A DNA stretch of 64,000 nucleotides from Thalassospira sp. TSL5-1 (GCF_001907695.1 NZ_KV880638.1:1426882-1490881); one strand, 5' to 3'; shown: positions 26,116 through 35,153, counted from the stretch's first letter. Notes: generated by a model not told the origin, from the letters alone. Program-made: numbers and translations.

Positions 26116-26250
26116 TGTATGGGGTTTGCATTTTCTGGCCCAATAGCTTTGGGGGGGCTCTGATGTCGGTTATTCTGTGCTGTAGCCTCGAATTCTCCGA
26201 CCGCGTTTGGTATCCTTGCGGTCCTTTTCTTTGATTGGGATGGAAGTAGT

Positions 26251-27435
26251 ATGTTCACCGGTTTTTTCTACAAGCTCAAAGAGGCCCGGGTGCCGGTCAG
26301 TTTGCGGGAATATCTGACGCTGCTTGAAGCGATGGAAAAGGGGGTGGCCGGATATTCGGTCGAGGATTTTTATTACCTTTCCCGGGCGTCGCTGGTGAAG
26401 GACGAACGCAACCTTGATAAGTTTGATCAGGTCTTTGGGGCGCATTTCAAGGGCCTTGCCAGTCTGGCCGACGCGGGGGCGGAAATTTCGGCGGAAATCC
26501 CCGAAGAATGGTTGGGCAAACTGGCCGAGAAATATTTAAGTGACGAAGAAAAGGCACAAATCCAGTCCCTTGGGGGCTGGGACAAGCTGATGGAAACATT
26601 AAAGCAGCGCCTGGAAGAACAGAAAAAACGCCATCAGGGCGGCAATAAATGGATTGGCACGGCTGGCACATCGCCTTTTGGCGCTTATGGTTATAATCCC
26701 GAAGGGGTGCGTATCGGGCAGGATAAATCGCGCCATCGTCGGGCGGTCAAGGTGTGGGATAAACGCGAATTTAAAAACCTGGATGACAGCGTTGAAATTG
26801 GCACCCGCAACATCAAGGTGGCGTTGCGCAAACTCCGCAAATGGGCGCGCACCGGTGCGGCCGACGAGTTGGACCTGGCAGGCACCATCCGCTCAACGGC
26901 CCGGCAGGGCTGGCTGGATGTACAAATGCGGCCCGAACGGCACAATGCGGTAAAGGTTTTGATGCTGTTTGATATTGGCGGCTCGATGGATGATTATATC
27001 CGCGTGTGCGAGGAACTGTTTTCGGCGGTGAAAACCGAATTCAAGCATCTGGAATATTATTATTTCCACAACTGCCCCTATGAAGGTTTGTGGAAGGACA
27101 ATGCGCGTCGCCGCAGCGAACAGATTTCAACGCTGGATGTGATCAATACCTATTCCAGTGATTACAAACTGGTTTTCGTCGGCGATGCCACCATGAGCCC
27201 TTATGAAATTACCTATCCCGGTGGCTCCGTCGAACACTGGAATGCCGAGGCAGGCCAGGTCTGGATGCAGCGCCTGCTGGATCATTTTCAACACGCCGCC
27301 TGGATTAACCCCCAGCCGGAAAAATGGTGGCACTACACCCCCTCGATCCAGCTTTTGCACAAGATGATGGAAGGCCGGATGTATCCGCTGACCCTGGAGG
27401 GGTTGGATCGGATGACGGGCGAATTGTCTCGTTAG
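26251..27435 (+). CDS. CoxE-like VWA domain protein, MoxR partner
   Basis: A 394-residue protein. The N-terminal 200 residues are the CoxE/COG3825-like domain (FYKLKEARVPVSLREYLTLLEAMEKGV, SKHRRAVKVWDKREFKN-type region near 165-180). The C-terminal part is a von Willebrand A fold starting at VKVLMLFDIGGSMDDYI. The metal site reads D-I-G-G-S rather than the canonical D-x-S-x-S, so metal binding may be altered. It normally follows a MoxR ATPase gene; here 1925 bp including hipBA separate them. A GGATGGAAG site precedes the ATG. Expected role: cofactor insertion or complex assembly with MoxR; the target is unknown. Confidence 0.87.
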   Translation: MFTGFFYKLKEARVPVSLREYLTLLEAMEKGVAGYSVEDFYYLSRASLVKDERNLDKFDQVFGAHFKGLASLADAGAEISAEIPEEWLGKLAEKYLSDEEKAQIQSLGGWDKLMETLKQRLEEQKKRHQGGNKWIGTAGTSPFGAYGYNPEGVRIGQDKSRHRRAVKVWDKREFKNLDDSVEIGTRNIKVALRKLRKWARTGAADELDLAGTIRSTARQGWLDVQMRPERHNAVKVLMLFDIGGSMDDYIRVCEELFSAVKTEFKHLEYYYFHNCPYEGLWKDNARRRSEQISTLDVINTYSSDYKLVFVGDATMSPYEITYPGGSVEHWNAEAGQVWMQRLLDHFQHAAWINPQPEKWWHYTPSIQLLHKMMEGRMYPLTLEGLDRMTGELSR

Positions 27436-27568
27436 AATCTAATGCTGACTTGTCGATGAGAATTTCGTTATTTAGAATTAATTTATTTTTTTTGCAAGTT
27501 TTTTTTTCTTGAAAAAATGCCATGTTGATGTGTTAATAGCTGTAATGGTATTTTTATAGGTAAGTGTT

Positions 27569-28609
27569 ATGGCAAAAATAATAAATTTGTTTAATCATAA
27601 GGGCGGTGTGAGTAAAACGACAACGGTATTTAATCTTGGGTGGATGCTGGGGAGCCTTGGTAAGCGTGTCATTATTGCTGATTTTGATCCTCAATGTAAT
27701 CTGACAGGAATGGTTTTAGGATTTAAAGGTGTCGAGGACTTGGATGGTGTGTACACTTCTAGTCCAGCGAATAATGTTAAAGACGCACTCTCCCCAGCCT
27801 TTGAGTCTAAACCATTCAAAATAGATGGCTCAGAGTGCATGTGTGTTAATGGGAATGGAAACCTTTTTTTGTTGCCAGGGCATATTGGAATAGCGGAATA
27901 TGAGACAACACTAGGTATTGCTCAGGAGCTCAGCGGTTCCCTTCTTGCTCTTAAAAATCTTCCTGGGTCTATTCGTTATATGTTGGACCGTACAGCCGAG
28001 AAATATAATGCAGACTTTGTGTTGGTTGATATGAGTCCCAGCCTGGGGCCAATTAATCAGAATCTCTTGATGACAAGTGATCATTTCATCGTGCCACTTC
28101 ATCCTGACTATTTTTCTTCAATGGCATTGTCATCTCTTACAAAGACGTTACCTCGTTGGAAGAAATGGGCAACCACAGCTAGTTCTCTCGATGTTTTGAC
28201 TGACGCAGATTATCCTTTTCCAAACACAAATACGTCATTTATCGGCGCGATCGTTCAAAAATATAGGCCGCGTAATGGTAGGGCAAGCAGCGCATTTCAG
28301 CATTGGATCGATGATTTGACCTCAGGTTTGAAAGATAAATTAATTCCAATGTTAATCGAAAATGATTTGCTTGATGCGGTTTTGTTCGAAGAAATTACGG
28401 GGTCAAAGCCATGGAATCCTATTCTGGAAGTTGCTGATTTTAATAGTTTAATTGCATTGTCTCAAGAGCATCAAGTTCCAGTTTATGCGCTTGAGAAAAG
28501 CAAGGTTAACCAAACGGGTGCAGTTTGGGATCAGACGGAGAGGTCAATGAGTGCTTTTGAAAAAGCATTCCGTGACTGTGCCGAGAATGTGATTTTGCTT
28601 TCGGAATAG
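27569..28609 (+). CDS. ParA/MinD-type ATPase of an A+T-rich two-gene island
   Basis: A 346-residue P-loop ATPase. The deviant Walker A is NHKGGVSKTTT at residues 9-19, the Walker A' region ADFDPQCNLTGM and Walker B FVLVDMSPSLGPIN near residues 150-162, as in ParA/Soj (AAA_31). It is longer than chromosomal ParA (about 260) and contains insertions at residues about 50-90 and 195-260, with a C-terminal extension. It has no ParB partner; instead a HEPN-like gene follows after 6 bp. Codon use and base composition (lines with about 40% G+C) differ from the flanking genes, suggesting horizontal transfer. It is not the chromosome-partition ParA. Confidence 0.8.
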   Translation: MAKIINLFNHKGGVSKTTTVFNLGWMLGSLGKRVIIADFDPQCNLTGMVLGFKGVEDLDGVYTSSPANNVKDALSPAFESKPFKIDGSECMCVNGNGNLFLLPGHIGIAEYETTLGIAQELSGSLLALKNLPGSIRYMLDRTAEKYNADFVLVDMSPSLGPINQNLLMTSDHFIVPLHPDYFSSMALSSLTKTLPRWKKWATTASSLDVLTDADYPFPNTNTSFIGAIVQKYRPRNGRASSAFQHWIDDLTSGLKDKLIPMLIENDLLDAVLFEEITGSKPWNPILEVADFNSLIALSQEHQVPVYALEKSKVNQTGAVWDQTERSMSAFEKAFRDCAENVILLSE

Positions 28610-28615
28610 TTGTAA

Positions 28616-29242
28616 ATGAAGCCGATTCAATATTATGAGGGAGTATGGTCTAGGTGTGACCAGCTGCAGTCTCTATTTTTGTATTTAAATAGCAATACAT
28701 CTAGTGTTGTTGACTTAAGTGATTTGTTGCGTGCCGAGTGGTCGATGAGAGTCAGCGCACTCGATCTTTACGTGCATGAACTGGTTGCTCAAAATATGTT
28801 GTCGATATTTCAAGGAAATAGGGCCATTTGTGATGGCTTTCAGCGTTATAAATTGAAAGCGAGTACTTTGCTGAGAATTAGGGGTTCTGTAAATGCTTTT
28901 GAAGTAGATAATGCATTTGATTTAGATGTCCGTGAGTATCTAAGTGCGTTAACTTTTCAAAGATCAAATAGTATTGCGGACGGAGTCAGGATGATCTCTC
29001 CTATAGTATTGTGGGACGCTGTTTGTCAAATTCTGGGTGCCGACGGAAGGTCTTTGAAAAACATGAAGCAGGATATTAAGTCTCAGTTAGACTTAATTTG
29101 CGATAGAAGAAATAAGATTGTGCATGAGGGTGATTTGAATAATACTTTTCCTCGAGGGTTGAGACCTGTTGCGCGCGGTGAGGTTGACTTTGTCAAAATG
29201 CATATTGATCGCATCGTGAGGGCAATTGATTCGTGTGTTTGA
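28616..29242 (+). CDS. HEPN-like protein (RiboL-PSP-HEPN type) paired with the ParA-like ATPase
   Basis: A 208-residue mostly helical protein. The N-terminal helix LLRAEWSMRVSALDLYVHELVAQ and the C-terminal ICDRRNKIVHEGDLN fit the RiboL-PSP-HEPN pattern. R165-x4-H170 gives the R-x4-6-H motif that forms the active site of HEPN ribonucleases. It starts 6 bp after the ParA-like stop, so the two are one transcription unit. Base composition is low in G+C (lines of 37-43%). HEPN RNases are common effectors in toxin-antitoxin and antiphage systems, so an ATPase-controlled RNase is a reasonable guess. No search was possible; the family call is from motif and layout. Confidence 0.65.
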   Translation: MKPIQYYEGVWSRCDQLQSLFLYLNSNTSSVVDLSDLLRAEWSMRVSALDLYVHELVAQNMLSIFQGNRAICDGFQRYKLKASTLLRIRGSVNAFEVDNAFDLDVREYLSALTFQRSNSIADGVRMISPIVLWDAVCQILGADGRSLKNMKQDIKSQLDLICDRRNKIVHEGDLNNTFPRGLRPVARGEVDFVKMHIDRIVRAIDSCV

Positions 29243-29327
29243 GGATAAAACATCGTTGTTCTCGTGTGCGATTATTTTTGATCTAATTTTGGGTTTTGTT
29301 TCATGAATATACATTTGATTTGAATGT

Positions 29328-29744
29328 TTACGTAGGCCCCAAAAACAAATAGGTTTCGGTTTTGGCAATGCCGTCCATACTGCGGATATGGGTAACGATG
29401 CGGTTAAATTCCGGCAGGCTGCCAACTTTAACCTCAGCAATCAGGTCCCATTCACCATTGGTGGTGTGAAGGGTGCGAAAGCTGAGGGTTTTGCGTAATG
29501 TTGCCACTAGGGCCTTCACGTTGCGACCCGAGAGCTCCATCATTATCACCCCGCGAATGGTGCCATCACTGGCATCTTCGTGCAATCGCACGGTGTAACC
29601 GGCAATGACGCCGTTTTGTTCGAGACGGGTCATGCGCGATTTTACCGTGCCCGGTGCCACGCCCAAAAGGTCGGCCAGTTTGGGCACCGATGCGCGGGCA
29701 TTAATGCGCAATTCGGCAATCAGGCTGCGGTCCAGATCGTCCAT
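29328..29744 (-). CDS. Lrp/AsnC family transcriptional regulator
   Basis: A 138-residue regulator, slightly shorter than Lrp. The N-terminal winged HTH is LDRSLIAELRINARASVPKLADLLGVAPGTVKSRMTRLEQNGVIAGYTVRL (residues 3-53). The C-terminal RAM/AsnC domain (VIMMELSGRNVKALVATLRKTLSFRTLHTTNGEWDLIAEVKVGSLPEFNRIVTHIRSM) binds amino acids. It is divergent from a RocB-like peptidase gene (122-bp gap to the chosen start), which it probably regulates in response to an amino acid, possibly arginine or ornithine. That last point is inferred from position. Confidence 0.9.
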   Translation of the reverse strand: MDDLDRSLIAELRINARASVPKLADLLGVAPGTVKSRMTRLEQNGVIAGYTVRLHEDASDGTIRGVIMMELSGRNVKALVATLRKTLSFRTLHTTNGEWDLIAEVKVGSLPEFNRIVTHIRSMDGIAKTETYLFLGPT

Positions 29745-29866
29745 TTTTGGGGTTCATTGCTGTTTTCGTCAGTGTATGGCGTATAATTGCATTGATTCTG
29801 CATTTTCATTGGCGGGGCATCGCGCTAATTTGGCGCTTTGATGCAATGTCAGGCAGGAAAACAATC

Positions 29867-31540
29867 ATGAGCGCAGCAACAGGCCACTGGGCCCCCGAAG
29901 CCCGCACCCGCGACATTGCCGAACGTCTGACCCGCTGGCCCAGTGTGACCGGCACCAGGGACGAGGCCGATTTTGCCGAAAAGCTGGTGGGGCTGCTGCG
30001 TGAAATTCCCTATTTTCAGGAAAATCCCGATGACATTGCCGTTATTGACAGCCATCTGGTTGCAAATGGCACGGCAATGGCAAAAAATGTGGTGGCGCTG
30101 GTGCGCGGAACCGGGCGCAAAACCCTGGCGCTGGCCGGGCATTATGATGTTGTCTCGATTGAGAATTTCCATGACCTACAACATCTGGCCTTTTCGCCCG
30201 ATGAACTCTGCGCCGCCCTGATTGCCGATCTTTCCAGCCGGTCTGATTTGACTGCCAAGGAAGAATTCGCCCTGCGTGATTTGCAAAGTGGGGATTTCGT
30301 TCCCGGTCGCGGGCTTTTGGATATGAAAAGCGGCGATGCGGCGGGTATTGCCTTTCTGGAGCATTTCGCTTGTCAGGCAGACTGCAATGGCAATGTGGTG
30401 CTGTGTCTGACCCCGGATGAAGAACGCAACAGTTGCGGTATGCGCAGCCTGCGCAATGCTTTGCCCGAACTGGTGCGCCGCTGGGACATTGATATTGTCG
30501 GCGGCATTAACCTTGATGCCAGCAGTGATTACGAAAATGGCGAAATCGGCCGGGCGATTTTTCATGGCTCGATCGGCAAGATCATGCCCTTTGCCATGAT
30601 TGTTGGCCAGCCGACCCATGTGGGTTATCCGTTTGACGGGATCAGCGCCCATGTCATGAGTGCCGAAATCATGCAGGCGATAGAGGGCAATAATGACCTG
30701 TCTGATCATGCCCGCAACGTAACCGCCCCGCCGCCGGTATGCCTGGAATGCCGGGATTTGCGCGAAAATTACGAAGTCACCACGCCCGAACATGTCTGGA
30801 TGGCGTTCAACTGGTTGATACAAAGTAAATCGGCCAGCGATGCCCTGGGTGAATTTGCCGATATTGTTAAAACAACTGCCAATCGGGCGCTGGATCGTTT
30901 GTTTGACCGCGCCACCCGGCACGCCGAAGCCAATGGTGAACCCGCGCCAATGGCCTATCGCCCGCTGGAGGTTATTTCCTATGCGCAGTTAATCGAGATG
31001 GCGAGAACGGTTGGCGGGGAGGCGGGGATGGCCCGTATTGCGGCGGTGGAGGATGAATACCGCTACAGTAACAATCCGTTGTTACGTTCGCGTATGCTGG
31101 TATTGGCCGCAATGGCCGAGGCCCGGTTGCAGGCCCCGGCGATTATTACCGGCAATGCCAGCCTGCATTACCCGGCGGTTCATCTCGATACAGATAGAAA
31201 ACTGGATCGTGATTTTATCGAAGCCATCCATGAAGCCCGGCAGATAATCGAGGCGCGTCATGACACCAAAATCATTGATCGGGGTTATTTTGGCGGCATT
31301 TCGGATATGTCTTTTTTCGGAAAATGTCCAGAAAGTGACGAATCGAAAGTTATCGCCGAAAATACCCCGGTAGGGGAGTTGGTGGACCAGCCAGTGGCCG
31401 ATGCGCTGGAATATCCGGTGGTCAATATTGGCCCGTGGGGGCGCGAATATCATCAGCGTCTGGAGCGGCTTTATGCGCCTTATTGTTATAAGGTTCTGCC
31501 GGATTTTCTGTCTGAAATAGCCAAAAAACTGCTAGCTTAA
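29867..31540 (+). CDS. M20 family peptidase, RocB-like
   Basis: A 557-residue M20/M28-type metallopeptidase resembling RocB, the protein of arginine utilisation. Zinc-site motifs are visible: AGHYDVVS (His), GRGLLDMKSGDAAG (bridging Asp), LTPDEERNSCGMRS (catalytic Glu-Glu), GINLDASSDYENG, and a lid region with IVGQPTHVGYPFDG. The long frame is open to 29747, but the ATG at 29867 follows AGGAAA and fits the family start; an ATG at 29846 is the alternative. It is divergent from the Lrp-type gene. The substrate is likely a peptide or amidated amino acid; not proven. Confidence 0.85.
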   Translation: MSAATGHWAPEARTRDIAERLTRWPSVTGTRDEADFAEKLVGLLREIPYFQENPDDIAVIDSHLVANGTAMAKNVVALVRGTGRKTLALAGHYDVVSIENFHDLQHLAFSPDELCAALIADLSSRSDLTAKEEFALRDLQSGDFVPGRGLLDMKSGDAAGIAFLEHFACQADCNGNVVLCLTPDEERNSCGMRSLRNALPELVRRWDIDIVGGINLDASSDYENGEIGRAIFHGSIGKIMPFAMIVGQPTHVGYPFDGISAHVMSAEIMQAIEGNNDLSDHARNVTAPPPVCLECRDLRENYEVTTPEHVWMAFNWLIQSKSASDALGEFADIVKTTANRALDRLFDRATRHAEANGEPAPMAYRPLEVISYAQLIEMARTVGGEAGMARIAAVEDEYRYSNNPLLRSRMLVLAAMAEARLQAPAIITGNASLHYPAVHLDTDRKLDRDFIEAIHEARQIIEARHDTKIIDRGYFGGISDMSFFGKCPESDESKVIAENTPVGELVDQPVADALEYPVVNIGPWGREYHQRLERLYAPYCYKVLPDFLSEIAKKLLA

Positions 31541-31691
31541 GGTCTGTCAGCAGGTAGGACGAAAAAGAACATTTTACGAAATTTTCTACCTTGGGCTGAT
31601 AAAGGGGCAAATATGTGATGCAACTGCCTTGATCCTGCCGCTTGTCCACGTCACTATCGCGAAAATTCGTTTCGGAATGAAGGAGTTGCAG

Positions 31692-32810
31692 ATGGTCCGG
31701 GCAATGCTGGCGAATAGGGCGGCAAAGGCAAAAATCGGGATCAATCGATACGGGAACAAACGGTGCAGGCGTGCGCCCCGGCTTGCGGCATGGGCCGCCG
31801 GCATGATGTGTGCCGCGATGATGGCCTTTTCACCGGCAATGGCGCAGGCTGTGACCGATGACCATGTGGTGATTGCCCATCGCGGGGCATCGGGTTATTT
31901 GCCGGAACATACCCTCCCGGCGGTTGCCCTGGCCTATGGCATGGACCCGGATTTTATCGAACAGGATGTGGTGATGTCCAAGGATGGCGTGCCGGTTGTC
32001 CTGCACGATATTCACCTTGATACCACTACTGATGTGGCAAAAAAATTCCCCAAACGGCACCGCAAGGATGGCCGTTTTTATGCGATCGATTTTACCCTGG
32101 CAGAGCTTAAAACCCTGAATGTTCACGAGCGGACGGATGCCAAAACCGGCAAGCAGGTTTATCCTGACCGCTTTCCGCTGGAATATGGCATTTTCAAAAT
32201 TCCGACCTTTGAAGAAGAAATCAAACTGATCCAGGGGCTTAACAAATCCACCAATCGCGATATTGGCGTTTACGCCGAAATCAAGGACCCTGCCTGGCAC
32301 CGGGCCCAGGGTCAGGATATTTCCAAGGCCGTGATCAAGGTGATGGAAAAATGGGGTTATGGCACGCGGGAATCCAATGGTTACATCCAGTCTTTTGACT
32401 GGAACGAAACCAAACGCATCCGTAATGATCTGAATTATCAGGGGCGTCTGGTGCAGCTATTGGGCGAAAATAGCTGGAAAATCGCCCCGAATGTCGATTT
32501 TGATTTCCTGAAAACCGATGAGGGTGTGGAGGAAATGTCCAAGGTGGTGGACGCCATCGGCCCGTCGCTGGATCAGGTGATTGAAGGTCTTAGCGAGGAT
32601 GGACATGCCGTCATGTCGCCCACCTTGATTGCGGCACAGCGCCGCCATTTACCGGTTCATGTCTATACCCTGCGCGCCGACCAGTTGCCCAAGTGGGCGG
32701 GAGATTTCCGCATTGTGATGACGGCTGTTTTTGACGATGCGGGCATTGACGGCGCCTTTACCGACTTCCCCGACCAGGTGGTGGATTATCTGGCGGCAAC
32801 GCCGGAATAG
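31692..32810 (+). CDS. glpQ: Glycerophosphodiester phosphodiesterase, periplasmic GlpQ type
   Basis: A 372-residue exported enzyme that splits glycerophosphodiesters to sn-glycerol 3-phosphate and an alcohol. I chose ATG 31692, which has AAGGAG 6 bases upstream. The signal peptide then has basic residues (KRCRRAPR), a core (LAAWAAGMMCAAMMAFSPAMAQA) and a likely cut after AQA. The GDPD motif is VIAHRGASGYLPEHTLPA (HR...E) followed by IEQDVVMSKDGVPVVLHDIHLDTTTDV (E-D-D-H). YAEIKDP and a C-terminal GIDGAFTDFPD complete the TIM barrel. Length matches E. coli GlpQ. Confidence 0.92.
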   Translation: MVRAMLANRAAKAKIGINRYGNKRCRRAPRLAAWAAGMMCAAMMAFSPAMAQAVTDDHVVIAHRGASGYLPEHTLPAVALAYGMDPDFIEQDVVMSKDGVPVVLHDIHLDTTTDVAKKFPKRHRKDGRFYAIDFTLAELKTLNVHERTDAKTGKQVYPDRFPLEYGIFKIPTFEEEIKLIQGLNKSTNRDIGVYAEIKDPAWHRAQGQDISKAVIKVMEKWGYGTRESNGYIQSFDWNETKRIRNDLNYQGRLVQLLGENSWKIAPNVDFDFLKTDEGVEEMSKVVDAIGPSLDQVIEGLSEDGHAVMSPTLIAAQRRHLPVHVYTLRADQLPKWAGDFRIVMTAVFDDAGIDGAFTDFPDQVVDYLAATPE

Positions 32811-32856
32811 GTTCCAATCCCTGTTATTCGCCAACAGGGGGCAGCAAAGACGAACG

Positions 32857-32886
32857 GGCCGGAACCAAAAATGTTCCGGCCTTTTT
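32857..32886 (+). terminator. Rho-independent terminator after glpQ
   Basis: A 9-bp stem GGCCGGAAC / GTTCCGGCC with a 7-base loop is followed by TTTTT. It separates glpQ from wrbA. Confidence 0.9.
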
Positions 32887-33011
32887 GCCATTTTGGGGTG
32901 AAATACACTGTTTCCAATCCCGGCCTTTTCGTTGGGGTGGAAAGGGCGCATGATGCGGACGATGTTTTGGCCGGAACGCGGCCAGCGATCTTATCAAACA
33001 GGAGGCATGGA

Positions 33012-33614
33012 ATGGCAAAAGTACTGGTGCTTTATTATTCGATGTATGGTCATATCGAAACAATGGCAAAGGCCGTTGCCGAAGGCGCGGTCGGTGTTGC
33101 CGGTACCACGGTTGATATCAAGCGCGTGCCTGAAACAATGCCCGAGGATGTTGCCAAGGGTGCCGGGGCTAAACTTGATCAGGATGCGCCGGTGGCCTCG
33201 GTTGATGATCTGGCAAATTATGATGCCATCATTTTTGGCGTTCCCACCCGTTTTGGCAATATGTGCGGTCAGATGCGCACTTTCCTTGATCAGACCGGCG
33301 GTCTTTGGGCACAGGGCAAGCTGATTGGCAAAATCGGCTCGGTCTTTGCTTCCACCGGCACCCAGCATGGCGGTCAGGAAACCACCATCACCTCGACCCA
33401 CACCACATTGTTGCATCATGGCATGGTGCTGGTTGGCGTACCTTATAGCTGTGAAGGTCTGACCAAAATGGACCAGATCACCGGTGGCTCGCCTTATGGC
33501 GCAACGACCCTGGCAGGCGCCGATGGTTCGCGCCAGCCTTCCGAAAACGAGCTTGATATTGCCCGCTTCCAGGGCAAGCATGTGGCCGAACTTGCCGCCA
33601 AGCTGGCAGGCTGA
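33012..33614 (+). CDS. wrbA: NAD(P)H:quinone oxidoreductase WrbA
   Basis: A 200-residue flavodoxin-like FMN protein, standard WrbA length. It starts [19 protein letters not shown] (phosphate-binding loop). It then shows the WrbA signatures [45 protein letters not shown] and VPYSCEGL...[14 protein letters not shown] lies 6 bases upstream of the ATG at 33012; a second ATG at 33007 is out of frame. It reduces quinones by two electrons, protecting against oxidative cycling. It stands alone after a terminator and before sbmA. Confidence 0.95.
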   Translation: MAKVLVLYYSMYGHIETMAKAVAEGAVGVAGTTVDIKRVPETMPEDVAKGAGAKLDQDAPVASVDDLANYDAIIFGVPTRFGNMCGQMRTFLDQTGGLWAQGKLIGKIGSVFASTGTQHGGQETTITSTHTTLLHHGMVLVGVPYSCEGLTKMDQITGGSPYGATTLAGADGSRQPSENELDIARFQGKHVAELAAKLAG

Positions 33615-33796
33615 AACAATCAGCCTTAAAACGGACTTATGCCGCATCGGTTGTGTATCCGGTGCGGCATTTTCTGTTTTGGAATTATTTTGAAATTAGG
33701 GCAATTTTCGGCGCAATTACCATAATCGCGTCGTGGAATTGCCTTGGTTCGGGATCATTTCGTTTTTTAAAGTCTCAAAAAAAAACGGAGCTTCCC

Positions 33797-35014
33797 GTGT
33801 TCCAGTCCTTTTTTCCCCGTCCCAGACTGTTTTTCTCAAGTGCCCTTATCTGGACTGTCATTGCCGCCACCATCTGGTATGGCGGCGGGCAGCAATGGGG
33901 GCAATATTTGGGGCTTGGCGTTGCCTCATCCGCCGATGGACAGGTTGTCGGCATTGCCTATTTCGCAACGCCGACCTTTTTATGGTTTAGTGCCTATTAT
34001 TTTATTGCCGTTGGCCTGTTTGGTCTGGTCTGGCGTTTTTGTTCCGATAATCCGTGGCAGTTATGGTCGGTCTTCGGTTCGGCGATTATCATTTTCACCA
34101 CCTTTTTTGATGTCGAAGTCTCGGTTGCCATCAATAACTGGCGTCGGCCGTTTTTTGATGATGTGCAAAATGCCCTGTCGGGCCAAGCAGTGGTACATGC
34201 CGTTGATTTGTATTTGCTAATCGGGCAATTCGCCGAAATTGCCCTGTGCGCCATGTTCCTGTTTGTCTTGACGCGTTTTTTGGTCAGCCACTGGATCTTT
34301 CGCTGGCGCACGGCGATGAACAGTTATTACATGTCGCATTGGCAAAAATTGCGCCATACCGAAGGCGCGGCCCAGCGTGTTCAGGAAGACACCATGCGCT
34401 TTGCCAGCGTGATCGAGGGGCTGGGCATCTCACTGGTCAGCGCAATCATGACGCTGATCGCGTTTTTACCCGTATTGTGGGGCCTGTCAAAATATGTCAC
34501 CACCCTGCCATTGGTGGGCGAAATTCCCGCTCCCCTGGTGACGGCAGCCATCATTTGGTCGGTTTTTGGCACATTGCTGCTGGCCCTTGTCGGGATCAAG
34601 TTGCCGGGGCTGGAATTTCATAATCAGCGGGTCGAGGCGGCCTATCGCAAGGAACTGGTCTATGGCGAGGATCACGAACACCGTGCCGACCCCGTAACCG
34701 TGCGCGAATTGTTCGGCTTTGTGCGGCAAAACTATTTCCGGCTTTATTGGCACTACACCTATTTTAATGTTTTTCGCGGGTTATATATCCAGGCAGACGG
34801 CATTTTTGCCATCGCCATTCTCATTCCCACGATTGCGGCAGGGGCGACCATTGGCTTCACCTTTGGGGTGCTTCAGCAGGTTTTAACCGCCTTTGGGCAG
34901 GTCTCCGGCTCTTTTCAATATCTGGTTGATGCCTGGACCACGATTATCGAATTGCTGTCGATTTATAAACGTCTGCGGGCCTTTGAGGCCTCCGTTTCGT
35001 TGGTAACGGACTGA
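33797..35014 (+). CDS. sbmA: SbmA/BacA-like peptide antibiotic transporter
   Basis: An inner-membrane protein of 405 residues, essentially the length of E. coli SbmA (406). Like SbmA it starts with MFQSFFPRPRLFFSSALIWTV-type sequence and has about eight hydrophobic segments. Typical motifs are NNWRRPFFDDVQNAL, TRFLVSHWIFRWRTAMNSYYMSHW, GAAQRVQEDTMRF (E-x2-x2-R-x2-D-x region) and TIIELLSIYKRLRAFE. The start is a GTG with ACGGAG 6 bases before it. SbmA/BacA proteins import peptides, Pro-rich antimicrobials and bleomycin in exchange for protons, and BacA is needed for chronic infection or symbiosis in some alphaproteobacteria. Confidence 0.93.
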   Translation: MFQSFFPRPRLFFSSALIWTVIAATIWYGGGQQWGQYLGLGVASSADGQVVGIAYFATPTFLWFSAYYFIAVGLFGLVWRFCSDNPWQLWSVFGSAIIIFTTFFDVEVSVAINNWRRPFFDDVQNALSGQAVVHAVDLYLLIGQFAEIALCAMFLFVLTRFLVSHWIFRWRTAMNSYYMSHWQKLRHTEGAAQRVQEDTMRFASVIEGLGISLVSAIMTLIAFLPVLWGLSKYVTTLPLVGEIPAPLVTAAIIWSVFGTLLLALVGIKLPGLEFHNQRVEAAYRKELVYGEDHEHRADPVTVRELFGFVRQNYFRLYWHYTYFNVFRGLYIQADGIFAIAILIPTIAAGATIGFTFGVLQQVLTAFGQVSGSFQYLVDAWTTIIELLSIYKRLRAFEASVSLVTD

Positions 35015-35050
35015 TTTTGCGCTGATTGTCCCGTTTGGGGAAACAATAAG

Positions 35051-35083
35051 GTGCCCGAATAGAGGTTGTTCGGGCGCTTTTTT
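35051..35083 (+). terminator. Rho-independent terminator after sbmA
   Basis: A 9-bp stem GTGCCCGAA / TTCGGGCGC (one T-G wobble) with a 9-base loop is followed by TTTTTT. Confidence 0.88.
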
Positions 35084-35153
35084 GTGCCAGATTCAAAGTA
35101 ACTGTTCACCACCACGCGGTGGTGCCCGATTTTGAAGAAAGGGAGCTTTCCCG

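Noticed and set aside
27569-28609. Chromosome-partition parA
   Set aside because: The protein is longer than Soj/ParA, has no ParB partner or parS-like site nearby, and is paired with a HEPN-like gene.
24331-29242. A prophage or integrated element
   Set aside because: No integrase, transposase, phage structural gene or attachment repeat was found; only two small modules with no mobility gene are seen.
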